The notes: generated by a model from the letters alone, not told the origin. A stretch of DNA of 55,888 bases from Lentisphaerota bacterium (GCA_018676675.1 JABHEG010000037.1:1-55888), one strand, 5' to 3'; counted from the stretch's first letter, positions 46,601 to 55,797 are shown. Translations and numbers: made by a program.

Positions 46601-48837
46601 CTGGAACTGGCGTGCATCCCAGCCGTGATGTTGCGGCTAACGCCGACTCCATTGACGTGAACGGCAATCCGCCCCTCCTCCGGATCATAGACACCCACCA
46701 CATGCGCCCAGCTCCCTCGCGCTACGGAACGCGAAGATGTGACCGTCACCAAGTCGGCATCCTGCCCCTGACGAAGCCCGTTCAGGTTGAACAAGGCGCG
46801 CCCGTTGTGTTGGACCATGAGCATGCAACCGGCATTCAACCCGCGGTTCCCCACGATGGCGGACATCGGGTCATCACCACGGCTGGGGTTGGAACTCCCG
46901 GCTCCGGACCAGCTCACCCACGCTTCAATGGTGAATGGCTTCTCACCCGTAAGTCCAGGATCTGTGCCAAAGTCAATCAACGCATTTCTGCCATTGAGTG
47001 CGAGCGTATGCCCGAAATCTCCATCCACAACTGTTCCCACGTTGCGTTGAACGTTCCCCGCCCCCATGGCATCTGCAGCACTCTTCCATGGGCCAAGCTC
47101 TGCCAGCACGTCGGCGTCGGTCGGGAGCTCGGGCCGCGCGGGCACCGGGTCATCCGCGACAGCGCACAGCACATCCTCCTGGGCTCGCGTCTCCGCTCGA
47201 GGGATGCGGGCAGGCAACTCACACCGATCCCCCGTCTCCAGATCAAAGGCGATCGCCTGCAGTTGGACGGCCAGGCACTCGGGCCGGGAGATGTTAGGCG
47301 ACCGAATCATCCCCTCTTCCTGGACGCGCACGACCAAGGGCTCAGCCCCCAACGGTGTACGCTGCAGTACTCTCTGCGTCACCGTATCCACAACTGCCAG
47401 CGCACGATCAGTCCGGCAACCCACCATCAACGTCCCATCGGCCACGTCCAGCGACCATGGCATCCCGAGAATGGGAATCTCCCCGACCATGTGCCCATCC
47501 TTTGCGTCCAGAACGACCACCCGGTTCCCAGAGGCATCACTGGCGTAAGCTCGGCCCGAGTCCTGGTCGATGACGATGTCCGCTATGTACCCGCCCACGA
47601 GCACACTGCGGACCTCTCCCGGCTTGTCCAGAGCAAACCAGCCAACTCGCCCTGAAGGCCCGGCAGCGACCATCAGGACCTGTTCCCCGGGGCATGCCAT
47701 CCGTGCCCCAGTCGGCGTCCGCCGCTCCTGCATCCGGGGGAAGGCATCCATGGCCAACACGCCGGGCTGGACAGACATGGGGGCCGCCAGCTCCGGAGTC
47801 TGCGCGCCAAGCACCGTTACTGCCGACACATCCACCGTCCAACGCTCCCTGGACCGCATTCGCCATGGCTTTGGGATGTCCTTGTCTTTCATATCTGCCC
47901 GGACATCCACCACCAACTCACGGGGGTTGGGACTGCTGAAGCGCGCTACGCGGTACCACGGGCCGGCCGCGTCATACACAGCCCGGGAACGGAACGTGTA
48001 GGACAGGCGCTTCGGCGACACTTCGCTGTGATCGCTCAGATCGAACGTGCGAGGCGCAAGCTGAACGACGAGCCTTGGGGCATCACCGGTCGAGACCGCA
48101 ACTGCCGCAGGGGCGGAGCCGGTCTCGAGACGCCGGACAATCTGAGTCGCCGGTTCATCCGTCACAATCACGCATGCCGCACCACGACAGGCAGTGTATA
48201 GACGCGTCCCCCGGCGAGCCATCGCCCAGGGACAGGCGGGCGTCGCGAGCTCCGACACGATCGTCAGAGACATCGTGTCAATGGTAACGAGACGATTCCC
48301 GGCTGCATCGGCAACGGTCAGGTGACGGCGGTCCGGGCTTGCCAGCAGGTCGATCGGGTACCCTCCGATGTCAATCTCGCCAGTCACGCGTTCGGTTGCC
48401 GGGTCGAGCACACCAATCCGTCCGCTACGCGGGCAGAGGAAGAAGATACGCCCATTGCAGGCCGCCAGCGCACTGGGGCCGACCTCGCTGGCCAGGGGGA
48501 AGGGAAACCTGCGAGCCGCTTTTCGCTCACCGTGACGCCACCAGACGGGTCGAACCGTCAGGCACGCGTCCTCTTCGAGTTCGAACGGGAAGTCGAGTCG
48601 CTGTGGGCTGGTCGACGGCTGGGACCGCACGTACGCCTCACCCGATGCCCACGGGTGGGCCATCACCCGCCATTCCCCCTTCTGAACGGCCCGCTCTGCT
48701 TCCCAGACACAGCTCGATTCGCCTACGGGAGCGGGAAAAGGAACGTCCTCCGCCAGACTCGTAAGTGAAGCCAGCACCACCACCAAGGCCAATGGCCACA
48801 GCGTGCAACGAGACCTGAGAGCAAAGATCGGCTTCAT
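43642..48837 (-). CDS. Giant secreted protein: YncE-like propeller, LamG and heparinase II/III-type lyase domains
   Basis: A 1731-residue exported protein. After the signal (LWPLALVVVLASLTSLAED) come YncE/NHL-like propeller blades at about 115-240 and 395-510 (IGVLDPATERVTGEIDIGGY, VVVLDAKDGHMVGEIPILGM). A LamG/concanavalin-like domain spans about 580-790 (LALNGRNALIDFGTD, FTIEAWVSW, WAHVVGVYDPEEGRIAVHVN). Beta domains lead to an alpha-toroid from about 1020 (HPRLLFRRSDRAAIRKRM) and a C-terminal beta-sheet domain with FHQHQDDVFLQEGSLVAFET, matching heparinase II/III and alginate-lyase-like enzymes. The domain order is unusual. The ATG at 48837 has AGGG 8 nt upstream; ATG 48861 and TTG 48864 have no site. 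Lyase action on uronate-containing glycan is inferred. Confidence 0.75.
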   Translation of the reverse strand: MKPIFALRSRCTLWPLALVVVLASLTSLAEDVPFPAPVGESSCVWEAERAVQKGEWRVMAHPWASGEAYVRSQPSTSPQRLDFPFELEEDACLTVRPVWWRHGERKAARRFPFPLASEVGPSALAACNGRIFFLCPRSGRIGVLDPATERVTGEIDIGGYPIDLLASPDRRHLTVADAAGNRLVTIDTMSLTIVSELATPACPWAMARRGTRLYTACRGAACVIVTDEPATQIVRRLETGSAPAAVAVSTGDAPRLVVQLAPRTFDLSDHSEVSPKRLSYTFRSRAVYDAAGPWYRVARFSSPNPRELVVDVRADMKDKDIPKPWRMRSRERWTVDVSAVTVLGAQTPELAAPMSVQPGVLAMDAFPRMQERRTPTGARMACPGEQVLMVAAGPSGRVGWFALDKPGEVRSVLVGGYIADIVIDQDSGRAYASDASGNRVVVLDAKDGHMVGEIPILGMPWSLDVADGTLMVGCRTDRALAVVDTVTQRVLQRTPLGAEPLVVRVQEEGMIRSPNISRPECLAVQLQAIAFDLETGDRCELPARIPRAETRAQEDVLCAVADDPVPARPELPTDADVLAELGPWKSAADAMGAGNVQRNVGTVVDGDFGHTLALNGRNALIDFGTDPGLTGEKPFTIEAWVSWSGAGSSNPSRGDDPMSAIVGNRGLNAGCMLMVQHNGRALFNLNGLRQGQDADLVTVTSSRSVARGSWAHVVGVYDPEEGRIAVHVNGVGVSRNITAGMHASSSRWALGAQRADGPYYWFHGGIAAVRFFKGAMTAEHVRQRYEREAPYRTKTFQAEGALTLRVNGARRLDVSAVADGQRKAVRSLGPSDRPGTVSYTLDAGPPYDWMNGIWLTPDEGQFLVNGSDEFWAWNAPSFRLPAGRHVLSVRAHSAHAALDALDVSVRAVSDLELSVEPVPGDNASVFAHDEPVRFRATIAGLAPQAPGKLVVRVANYMGAVVVEESHAVSGGGDGKAEVALAFRLSGTGRFRLMTCLLEGGQQREFAKAFLRLPKLEHPRLLFRRSDRAAIRKRMQEHPLVFSRFESYLRRHCREPDFLPRGLTFKEKVQERTYLLAWRALACQFAAVFFEKPGDTTFEDAVAHLLTFTPAYYDMFHFHQALFPGAAAALFDMAAGQSEENQDRLRALFEPRRGNFNVLPQALAAIEEPLDKRDRALFSRSLSWMNNLERYFGAHAGVRGGNWWVSAWTGCHCPLNGPGFGLLYLRQALGEDALFEKTCFRGFYTHTRYLSPCLLQAWGGRCCGGPAGFPSDRSLPGPQGTPGKWILSALGRHPLMLRESGWLERFERLSAPVEHFPEAGIDQLLGHSVSVVMPLALALGWFDPEAATVRRDELPPTIVFEGEGNVVMRAGEGKSETTVFFTSGVRDVVYRDQPNHFQIFRGTEPLIGTGSLWADDVNSVPAWGNVVVVGEAWQPHWRMNVGVDHMRADERRVINRYVPEFPEYATRDERLWGVRPPHGGFSFRNRWSPLGFHQHQDDVFLQEGSLVAFETSPEFDYAAGDATNAWPVDVVDEVYRQLFFVKPHTVVIYDRVKTPVDGGNTRWMAATLPDVVVDGRAFTVGGKTGGVAGRVLLPQEPTVRSVEARSSLLYRGLFNGPRQRVLEIEGMQVDGVVEFLVVMRVGAKGAVSPVPAELTVNEAQLGLSWQDEGRSVTLDLLRTGPVGGRARFQEGGAAIDRPLVQRIDDSYRHWREDPRYRSWVSDERFAFMNLRP

Positions 48838-48907
48838 AACCACACCCTGAGTTACTCTCATCAAGAGCGCTCGGCCCGTCTGACGCCTGTCCGGCCAGAT
48901 GGGCGGC

Positions 48908-49645
48908 TCAGCGACGACGCTTACGAGGACGCCGGGGCTCCTGGCGCTGTTCGGATTCTGGCGGTCTCGGGTTCATTCGTGTCGCGATCCACAACATGTG
49001 CTTCCTGCCGCCGCGCCCTTCACGAATTCGGGCCGGCACCTCTTCGACCCAGAAGCCTGAGTGCCGCAATCGGTAGGTAAACTCACGGCAGGGCCCGACA
49101 GACCAGACTCCCAGAATCCCGCGGGACCGCAAAGCCTCGCGAATCGCCTGCAAGCCGGTGGGAGTATAGATCCCGTGGTTGCCTTCCCGCAGCAGTCCAT
49201 CCGGACCGTTATCGACATCGAGCAAGATCGCGTCAAAGGCATCCTTCTCCGTCCGCATTAGTCTGCCGACATCCCCCTCATACACCGTCACGCGCTTGTC
49301 ATTGAGTGGCTCGCCGGCCACATGCCCCAGGATTTCACGGTTCCACTTGACCACAGCCGGCACGATCTCAGCCACGACCGCTTCCCCATCCTTGACCAGG
49401 TGTCGCAACGTCGCGGCCAAGGTGAATCCCAACCCCAGTCCACCAATCAGGACTCGGGCGTTCGGCCGTTTCCCGATCCGTTTACAGGCGATTTCCGCAA
49501 GCGCATCCTCAGATCCGTGCAGGCGACTGTTCATCACCTCACAGTTTCCCAGTCGAATGGAGAACTCATCGTCGCGACGCCAGAGGTTCATCTCCGCCCT
49601 TTCGCCGGGCATGGTCGCACAGTCAAGTAGTTCCCAGGGAATCAT
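48908..49645 (-). CDS. Spermidine synthase-like SAM-fold protein
   Basis: A 245-residue class I methyltransferase-fold protein of the spermidine-synthase-like group. VLIGGLGLGFTLAAT (66-80) is the nucleotide-binding loop, VVAEIVPAVVKWNREIL (90-106) binds the ribose, and AILLDVDNGPDG (139-150) is the active-site strand. The C-terminus ends in an unusual run of arginines, prolines and lysine (EPRRPRKRRR), suggestive of RNA or anionic binding. GAGG lies 5 nt before the ATG at 49645; starts further upstream have no site. True spermidine synthases carry a DxGDG-type gate that is not evident here, so aminopropyl transfer is uncertain. Its place inside a carbohydrate island may be accidental. Confidence 0.75.
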   Translation of the reverse strand: MIPWELLDCATMPGERAEMNLWRRDDEFSIRLGNCEVMNSRLHGSEDALAEIACKRIGKRPNARVLIGGLGLGFTLAATLRHLVKDGEAVVAEIVPAVVKWNREILGHVAGEPLNDKRVTVYEGDVGRLMRTEKDAFDAILLDVDNGPDGLLREGNHGIYTPTGLQAIREALRSRGILGVWSVGPCREFTYRLRHSGFWVEEVPARIREGRGGRKHMLWIATRMNPRPPESEQRQEPRRPRKRRR

Positions 49646-49762
49646 CAACACCTCGCGATGTGAGTAAAGTAAAAAACGCGCGCAGTTTATCGACACCAAT
49701 AGCTTAGCTTAGTGCATTTCCCGAGCGAAGCGAACCACAGCGACGGGACGCCACAGGGACGC

Positions 49763-49791
49763 TTGCTCCACTGTGAGGGCCGGGGTATGGT
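49763..49791 (+). promoter_or_regulatory. Sigma70-like promoter
   Basis: TTGCTC (49763-49768) and TATGGT (49786-49791) with a 17-bp spacer; the -10 lies 62 bp before the ATG at 49854. Confidence 0.4.
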
Positions 49792-49853
49792 CAGGCCAAT
49801 GGCCGCGCGACAAGCACTGGATTCCCTGCGACGTGGCCCTGGAAAGGTGAAGT

Positions 49854-52800
49854 ATGACGCATCATCTCCGACTGATCCGGGTGTCTGTCGTCGCTCTGCT
49901 CGCACTCGCCACCAACACGGCCCGGGCCTTCGAGACGGTGCCGGTCATGAACGCGTCGTTCGAGGAAACGACAGGCAGAACAGAAGGTCCCACCGGACCT
50001 GAATGGACGCGTGGAGGAGGACCTCCCGGCTGGCACTGCTGGATCGGGTCTATCGCTCGAACAGGCAACCCCAAGTTGGTGCACGACGCTGATTTGGGAC
50101 GCACGGGGACACATTCAGTTGCCCTGAGTGACTGTATCGGAGGGGTGTGCGTGATCCAGAACGTGCCCGTGACGGCTGGGGAAACATACGTCTGCACGGC
50201 CTGGGCTCGGACAAGCAACCCAAGAACAACGACCAAACTCTCCGTCAGATGGCAGAACGCCGATGGGAAGTGGACCAATAACGAGTCCTCTTCAGACGCT
50301 GTCCCCAGCACGATCGAGCCCGGCGCTTGGCATGAGCTCTCGGCTCCGTTCGAGGTGCCTGAAGGAGCCGCCTTTGCCGTCATTCTGCTCACGGCAGATG
50401 CTCAGAAAGCCGGCGACACCTGCTGGTTTGATGACGTGGGAATCGTGCACGTGGGCCCCGAGGACCTCATGGTCAGCCCATGCGGCTGGTTGCACACAAA
50501 CTGCTCACCAACCGATGAACCCGTGCAGACCCCCCATGTAAAATGGGCCAAACCGTGGGCCGGCCCGAGACTCAAGGCCCTGTTCGTCCTCGGCAACGAT
50601 CACAACCTGCGCGAGCATCTCGAGATCGCCCAACGACTCGACATTGAGTTCGACTGGGTCTTTGCTCACAACTTTGATTCGGCCCTCTATGGACTCCATA
50701 GCAAGCGAGTCATGGACCGGCTGGAATCGCGCTACTACGACGTTGCGGTGATCGCAACCAAGGCCCCCGCCTCCATGGTCCAGGGGTTTGCCAAACGCTG
50801 CAGGGGGCTCGTCCTGGTCGGGTTCCGACACCCCAACGTCCGGGCTCAGCCCGATGGCAGCACGAAAACGAGCTGGTGGAGCATGCTGCCGAGCATCCCG
50901 GAGGGAACTGAACTCGCCGCGGTCTCGGGGATGGACTTCCTTGCCGAAGCGCTTGATGCCGTCCCGGAGGTGCCGTTGGCGGGAGTCAGTTCCGTACATG
51001 GCGTCAAGGCTGGCGCCTCACCCGTGAAGGGAGGGCGGATCTGTCGGGTCGTGTTCAATACGCGTTTCTATTGCCTGACACCGATCTTCGGTTTTGACGA
51101 TCACTTGCGCATGGGGCACGGCTACTGGGAAGCGTACCAGCAACTGCTGATCCGTGCCATCCTGTGGGCGGGTGAAGCCGAAAGCCCCGTCAAAGCCACC
51201 TGCTCAGCCGGTGCGAACTCCGCAACCGTCACGCTCGCCAGCCCCATTGCTGTTGAGGGCGACCTGCAGACATGGGTGTGCGACAGTATCGGGGTCACGC
51301 TCGAGAATTCGTCAGCCGTCCGACTGGCCCCGGATCAGGAATTGGAAGTAGCCGTCCCGGTGCCGGCGAACGCAGCATCGGGTCCGGCAACGGTCGGGAT
51401 TGTCCTGCGGGACAAGGCGGGGAAATCTCTGGCCTTCGCGATCACTCGAATCGAGGTGCGGCGATCTCCCGGCATCACCAGCGTCATCCCAGCTCGCCCG
51501 TATTTCGTTGACACACCAGTAGCCCAGGCAGCGATCACGATTCGAGACGCCCCCCCGGAGCATTCGCTGGTGGCCAGGCTGACCGATGCTCGCGGCAGGC
51601 GCCATTCCGAGGTCCGCATCTCGAGTAATGGTCCGCTGAACACGGTAGTGCTTCCTTTGACTGGGAGGCTCAGCAACTTCAACTGGCTGGATGTGGCATT
51701 GCTCGATGCCGATGGCAAGCAACTCGACGCCGCTCGCCGATACCTGCTCGCCCCATTGCCGCGAAAGCCGTTCCTGGACGAGTTTCAGATTGGGACGTGG
51801 GCGTGTTCCAGCTTCATGCCCCAGTACCTACGCCCCGCCCTGCACGGTCTTATGAAGGAGGCCGGCATCACCGAGGGGCTGCAGAGCCGCAGCGGCTACT
51901 TGTCCATGCTCGCCGGTGATCTCTGGCCAATCAGTACGGCGGGACGCGTTCCCGGATTCGCGCGCTGGGACAACGACGAGACGGTCCGGAAGCCCTGCCT
52001 GAGTGACCCGAAAAACCGCCAGACGATGGCCGACCGCGCGCGGACGTCGGCAGGGACGGATCGTGGCATCTGCCCGTTGTTCCTGTATCTGCAGGATGAG
52101 ACAAGCCTGGTCAAAGACCCCCGCGACCTGGATGTCTGTTCCTGCGAGCACTGTGTGGCCCGTTTCCGAATCTGGCTTCAGAAACGCTACGCAGACCTCG
52201 CCACCCTCAACGGAGAATGGCGGACCGACTATGCATCTTGGGATGACGTTGGCTTCGCTGCATACAATGACGTGCGTGGAACAAACACCTTTGCGCCGTG
52301 GCTGATGTACCGACGCTTCATGGACTGGACATGGGCCGAAGGCATCCAGTGGGCAAAGCAGAATGCGCAGCAGATCGACCCCGAACTTCGCGTGGGCATG
52401 CCCAACACGTTTGGACCGAACCCGTTCTCCGGGCGTGACTACTACCAGTTGGCTCAGGTCAACGACTATCGCATGGAATACGCACGGGAAACGCGTTCCA
52501 CACGGGGAGACGGATTCTACGATGTGTTCCGCTCGTTCGCCCCCGACGTACGCGACCATCCGTGGGTTGGCTACAAATTCGACGATGAGACCATTCGCTT
52601 CGCGCCGTGGTGGACCGCATTCCATGGCGCTACCGGCTTCTCCGTATATGGCACAATGTCTCTGTTTGCGGGCAAGAACTCCTGGGCCCAGATCTTCCCG
52701 ACGCTGCAGCACACGCCTCGGGGTCTTCTCTATGCCGATCAGGCACGCGAACTGAAATCCGGGATCGGCAGGATCCTGATGGAAGGAAAGCGTACCCAGG

Positions 52801-54005
52801 CACCGATCGCGATCCTCTGGTCGCAACCAAGCATGCTCGTGGCCTGGGCAATATCCGGACAGACGGGACACCCGATGAGCAAGGGCAAGAAGAATGCGTA
52901 CGGTGCGCATTTCGCCAGCCGCGAAGCATTCCGTGCAGCCGTCATTGGCAGTGGCAGACAATTCGACTATGTGGCGGAAGAGCAAATCGAGAAGGGGGCC
53001 TTGGACAAGTACTCATGCCTCGTACTGCCGGCCGTCTACGCGCTGGGGCAGGGAACGGTCGAGAGGGTTCATCGATTCCTGGCCGGCGGAGGGATGGTGA
53101 TCGCCGATATGGGCGTGGGGCTCACGAACAACGTTGGAGCAACATACGTGGCCCCCGGTCCTGTTGCAGACCTGTTCGGCATCACCCGTTCGGGACAAGT
53201 GCCCCTGTACGAAGAGGGAACACTTGCCGTAACGCTCCCGCCAGGCAAGAACGAAGTGACACTCAAGACGCTCGGGCGTGAAACGGTTACCCTCCAACCC
53301 GGGACACGTATCCGGTCCCAGGCTGACGACCTGCCGACCGTCACCACCAAGCAGCATGGCAAGGGCAAGGCCATCTTCCTCAGCTTCACGACGAAGGACA
53401 GCAGCCAACTGCGTGCGCTCTTCTCTGAGGCACGTCCCGTCTGTGAGATCGTCGAAAAGACGACCGGGGAAACCCCGCTTGATCACGAAGCTGTGCGGTT
53501 CGATATGGGAGGGAATCAATACCTCGGAATCACGCACAATCCGCTGCTGAACAACCCTGATCTTGACTGTGCCGAAATCCGGCTCGGGAGGAAGATTCAC
53601 GTGTACGATGTGCGGGCCGCGGAGTACCTCGGGAAGATCGACCGCGTTGAGACACGGATTCCTGCCGGAGGAGCGGCGTTCTACGCCCTCTTGGGCTATC
53701 GGGTGTCAACGGTGGAGGTCCACCCGTCCGCAGGGAGTACGGGAGGCGTGCACGGTGCCACGTGCGAACTCCGCACACCCGAGGGCCCGCTCGGGGACCA
53801 TGTGGTCCACGTGCGCGTCCGACGTCCAGACGGCACATGGCACCCGGCGTATGAGCGCAATGTGGTCGCGCACACGGGGAGTGCCGTGTTCTCCGTGCCA
53901 TTGGCGCTCAATGATCCAGTCGGCAAGTGGACGATCGTCTGCCGCGATGTGGCCACCGGGGTGGAAGGCCATGCGAGCTTTGTCCATGCACGGAGCATCC
54001 CTTAG
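49854..54005 (+). CDS. Giant secreted GH42-like glycoside hydrolase
   Basis: A 1383-residue exported protein. The signal peptide (VSVVALLALATNTARAF) precedes a CBM-like sandwich (about 30-200; MNASFEETTG, ETYVCTAWART, DTCWFDDVGIVHV). A domain of about 240 residues resembling a trimerisation/GATase fold comes next, followed by Ig-like modules. A GH42-like barrel from about 650 has LFLYLQDETSL with Glu749 as probable acid/base, the CxCxxC motif VCSCEHCVARF of GH42 zinc sites and LATLNGEWRTDYASWDDV. A second trimerisation domain follows (YSCLVLPAVYALGQG, GGGMVIADMG), then a C-terminal beta region. AAAGG is upstream of the ATG. It is followed by REP-like elements. Confidence 0.75.
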   Translation: MTHHLRLIRVSVVALLALATNTARAFETVPVMNASFEETTGRTEGPTGPEWTRGGGPPGWHCWIGSIARTGNPKLVHDADLGRTGTHSVALSDCIGGVCVIQNVPVTAGETYVCTAWARTSNPRTTTKLSVRWQNADGKWTNNESSSDAVPSTIEPGAWHELSAPFEVPEGAAFAVILLTADAQKAGDTCWFDDVGIVHVGPEDLMVSPCGWLHTNCSPTDEPVQTPHVKWAKPWAGPRLKALFVLGNDHNLREHLEIAQRLDIEFDWVFAHNFDSALYGLHSKRVMDRLESRYYDVAVIATKAPASMVQGFAKRCRGLVLVGFRHPNVRAQPDGSTKTSWWSMLPSIPEGTELAAVSGMDFLAEALDAVPEVPLAGVSSVHGVKAGASPVKGGRICRVVFNTRFYCLTPIFGFDDHLRMGHGYWEAYQQLLIRAILWAGEAESPVKATCSAGANSATVTLASPIAVEGDLQTWVCDSIGVTLENSSAVRLAPDQELEVAVPVPANAASGPATVGIVLRDKAGKSLAFAITRIEVRRSPGITSVIPARPYFVDTPVAQAAITIRDAPPEHSLVARLTDARGRRHSEVRISSNGPLNTVVLPLTGRLSNFNWLDVALLDADGKQLDAARRYLLAPLPRKPFLDEFQIGTWACSSFMPQYLRPALHGLMKEAGITEGLQSRSGYLSMLAGDLWPISTAGRVPGFARWDNDETVRKPCLSDPKNRQTMADRARTSAGTDRGICPLFLYLQDETSLVKDPRDLDVCSCEHCVARFRIWLQKRYADLATLNGEWRTDYASWDDVGFAAYNDVRGTNTFAPWLMYRRFMDWTWAEGIQWAKQNAQQIDPELRVGMPNTFGPNPFSGRDYYQLAQVNDYRMEYARETRSTRGDGFYDVFRSFAPDVRDHPWVGYKFDDETIRFAPWWTAFHGATGFSVYGTMSLFAGKNSWAQIFPTLQHTPRGLLYADQARELKSGIGRILMEGKRTQAPIAILWSQPSMLVAWAISGQTGHPMSKGKKNAYGAHFASREAFRAAVIGSGRQFDYVAEEQIEKGALDKYSCLVLPAVYALGQGTVERVHRFLAGGGMVIADMGVGLTNNVGATYVAPGPVADLFGITRSGQVPLYEEGTLAVTLPPGKNEVTLKTLGRETVTLQPGTRIRSQADDLPTVTTKQHGKGKAIFLSFTTKDSSQLRALFSEARPVCEIVEKTTGETPLDHEAVRFDMGGNQYLGITHNPLLNNPDLDCAEIRLGRKIHVYDVRAAEYLGKIDRVETRIPAGGAAFYALLGYRVSTVEVHPSAGSTGGVHGATCELRTPEGPLGDHVVHVRVRRPDGTWHPAYERNVVAHTGSAVFSVPLALNDPVGKWTIVCRDVATGVEGHASFVHARSIP

Positions 54006-54361
54006 CCTGGAATGGCGCCGAAATTGGCGGCGGGAAGTGCACACTGGAACGAAGTCGCCGGATGGCACCGCCGATTCTCGCAGCCAACGTGGGAGGCGGT
54101 GCCACCCGCCGATTCTCTGTCTGTTGGGAGAAAGGCAATCGGAGCACAGCGGCTCCTCCCACATTGAGAAGAGGAAGCAGCCAACGTGGGAGGGACCGGC
54201 CCGAGCCCCGATGTTCTCGGCCGCAAAGGTCCTGAACCACTTGGGTCGACCTCAGCAGCGGCTGGAAAAGCCTTGGAGCCGTGCTTCAGTATGCGGCCGA
54301 GGACATGACCTGCATGGGACGCCGAGACTGGCGGAAGAAACGTGTGATGTGAGGACCGACT
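54006..54361. other. Intergenic region with REP-like cluster
   Basis: 356 bp without a supported gene; the first 220 bp hold REP-like elements (listed separately). The remainder upstream of the oxidoreductase shows no clear promoter boxes. Confidence 0.6.
54054..54217. repeat. Cluster of REP-like elements
   Basis: Four related segments: a partial one (54054-54081, GATGGCACCGCCGATTCT), a plus-oriented full unit (54086-54116), a minus-oriented unit (54135-54168) and a plus-oriented unit (54183-54217). Full units read AAYGTGGGAGG, a GC-rich imperfect palindrome, then CCGATTCT or CCGATGTTCT. The core of the first full unit (54089-54107) is identical to the reverse complement of 27613-27631. Confidence 0.75.
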
Positions 54362-55405
54362 ATGCCTGCTGATACCAAGCTGAAAATTGCCGTGGCCGGA
54401 CTCGGGCGAATCGGCTGGAACTTCCACGCCAAGCGAATCGACGCCAGCGCGGATTTCGAACTCGCAGCCGTGGGTGACACCGTGCCCGAACGACGCGCGG
54501 AAGCGGAAGACGTCTTCGGATGCCGATCCTATGCTGACTTCGCAACGATGATCGCTGAGGAAAGCCTGGACGCCGTGGTGATTGCGACGCCCACCCACCT
54601 GCATCTTGACATGACCTTGGCCGCCTTCGAAGCCGGACTGGATGTTCTGCTTGAGAAACCCATGGCGTCAAACCTGACCGAAGCCACGGAAATCGTCGAG
54701 GCCGCAGAGAAGCTGGGACGCGTCCTCACCGTGTACCAACCGCATCGACTCAACGCCTACTTCCAGCACCTCAAGGCAATCGTCGATGCCGGCCAGATTG
54801 GTCGAATCACGCAGGTGCTTCGGGGATCGTTCAGCTACTCCCGGCGAAACGATTGGCAGAGCCTTCAGGAGTATGGCGGAGGCATGCTTAACAACTACGG
54901 CGCCCACTTCCTGGACCAGGTTCTGCAGCTCATCGGGTACGACACAAAACGCGTCGTCTGCGACCTGCAGAAGGTAGCATCTCTCGGTGACGCTGACGAT
55001 GTCGTCAGGATCCTGCTTGAGACTCAGGAGGGCGTTGTGGGCGATGTGACGATCAGTCAAGCGTCTGTGATCAGCCCCTTCCAGTTGGTCGTCTGGGGCA
55101 CGTGCGGTGCGGTGGTCTACACGGGCAAGGAGTACCAGATCAAGCGTTTTGACCCAGCCAAGCTGCCCCCGAAAGAAGTGAATCCCGACTTGGCCAGTGA
55201 AAACCGAAAATACCCATCGGACCAGATTGAGTTCATCGAAGAAACCGTGCCTGTCGACGGCAGCTACGGCATTGATGTCTTCGCCGACTTTGCCCGGGCG
55301 ATCCGAGACGGTGTTCCTCCGGTCGTTCGTCCCCGCGAAACCCTTGCCTTGATGACCATCCTGGCTCAGTGCCGCGAAAGCAGCGCCGGCATCCAGACGT
55401 TCTAG
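54362..55405 (+). CDS. Gfo/Idh/MocA family NAD(P)-dependent oxidoreductase
   Basis: A 347-residue sugar-dehydrogenase-type protein. The Rossmann motif VAGLGRIG (11-18), ATPTHLH (76-82) and LLEKPMA with EKP at 98-100 are typical. The second signature, GGGMLNNYGAHFLD (172-185), has asparagine where many relatives have aspartate before GxH, with His182 retained. Members oxidise inositols, sugars or aldoses. GAGGA lies 6 nt before the ATG. No signal peptide is visible, so it acts in the cytosol. It is convergent with the MFS fragment, the two stop codons being 2 bp apart. It may process a sugar released by the upstream island. Confidence 0.85.
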   Translation: MPADTKLKIAVAGLGRIGWNFHAKRIDASADFELAAVGDTVPERRAEAEDVFGCRSYADFATMIAEESLDAVVIATPTHLHLDMTLAAFEAGLDVLLEKPMASNLTEATEIVEAAEKLGRVLTVYQPHRLNAYFQHLKAIVDAGQIGRITQVLRGSFSYSRRNDWQSLQEYGGGMLNNYGAHFLDQVLQLIGYDTKRVVCDLQKVASLGDADDVVRILLETQEGVVGDVTISQASVISPFQLVVWGTCGAVVYTGKEYQIKRFDPAKLPPKEVNPDLASENRKYPSDQIEFIEETVPVDGSYGIDVFADFARAIRDGVPPVVRPRETLALMTILAQCRESSAGIQTF

Positions 55406-55407
55406 CG

Positions 55408-55743
55408 TCAGGCACGTTTCGCGATCAGAAGCCCAGCTTGCGCAACGGCACAGGCAAGAAGCGCGACGGCGCAGAAGCTGTATAGAGCCACCATCCCGGA
55501 GCTCTCGTAGATCTGCCCTCCCAGGCAGGATCCAACGAACAAACCCGCCGACAGGAGCGACTCGTGGATCGCCATGCGCGAAGCCCGACGAATGCTGCCT
55601 GAAACCCCATGAAAAAGGCTGCTTGAGTAGCTCTGTGCGGCAAAGACCGCCATGAGAACAAGAAGCACCGCAATTGCGGGTATCGAGCGCGCCCAGACGA
55701 AGCCGAGCAGAACCGCCGAGAACAGGCACATCCCGACGATCAT
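55408..55743 (-). pseudogene. C-terminal fragment of an MFS transporter
   Basis: About 111 residues with four transmembrane segments and a loop HGVSGSIRRASRMAIHESLL, matching the last third of a major facilitator transporter (usual length about 400). Upstream in frame, only 18 more codons precede a TGA at 55798-55800; they read as soluble MFS loop sequence (SNRILRSKRP). The N-terminal two-thirds is therefore missing or in another frame. An ATG at 55801 overlapping the upstream stop opens a different frame that does not continue the transporter. Either a deleted remnant or a frameshifted gene; a real short protein is less likely. Confidence 0.6.
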
Positions 55744-55797
55744 CGGGCGCTTCGAGCGCAGAATTCGGTTGGATTCCGTAACCTGCTTGCCGCGTGG

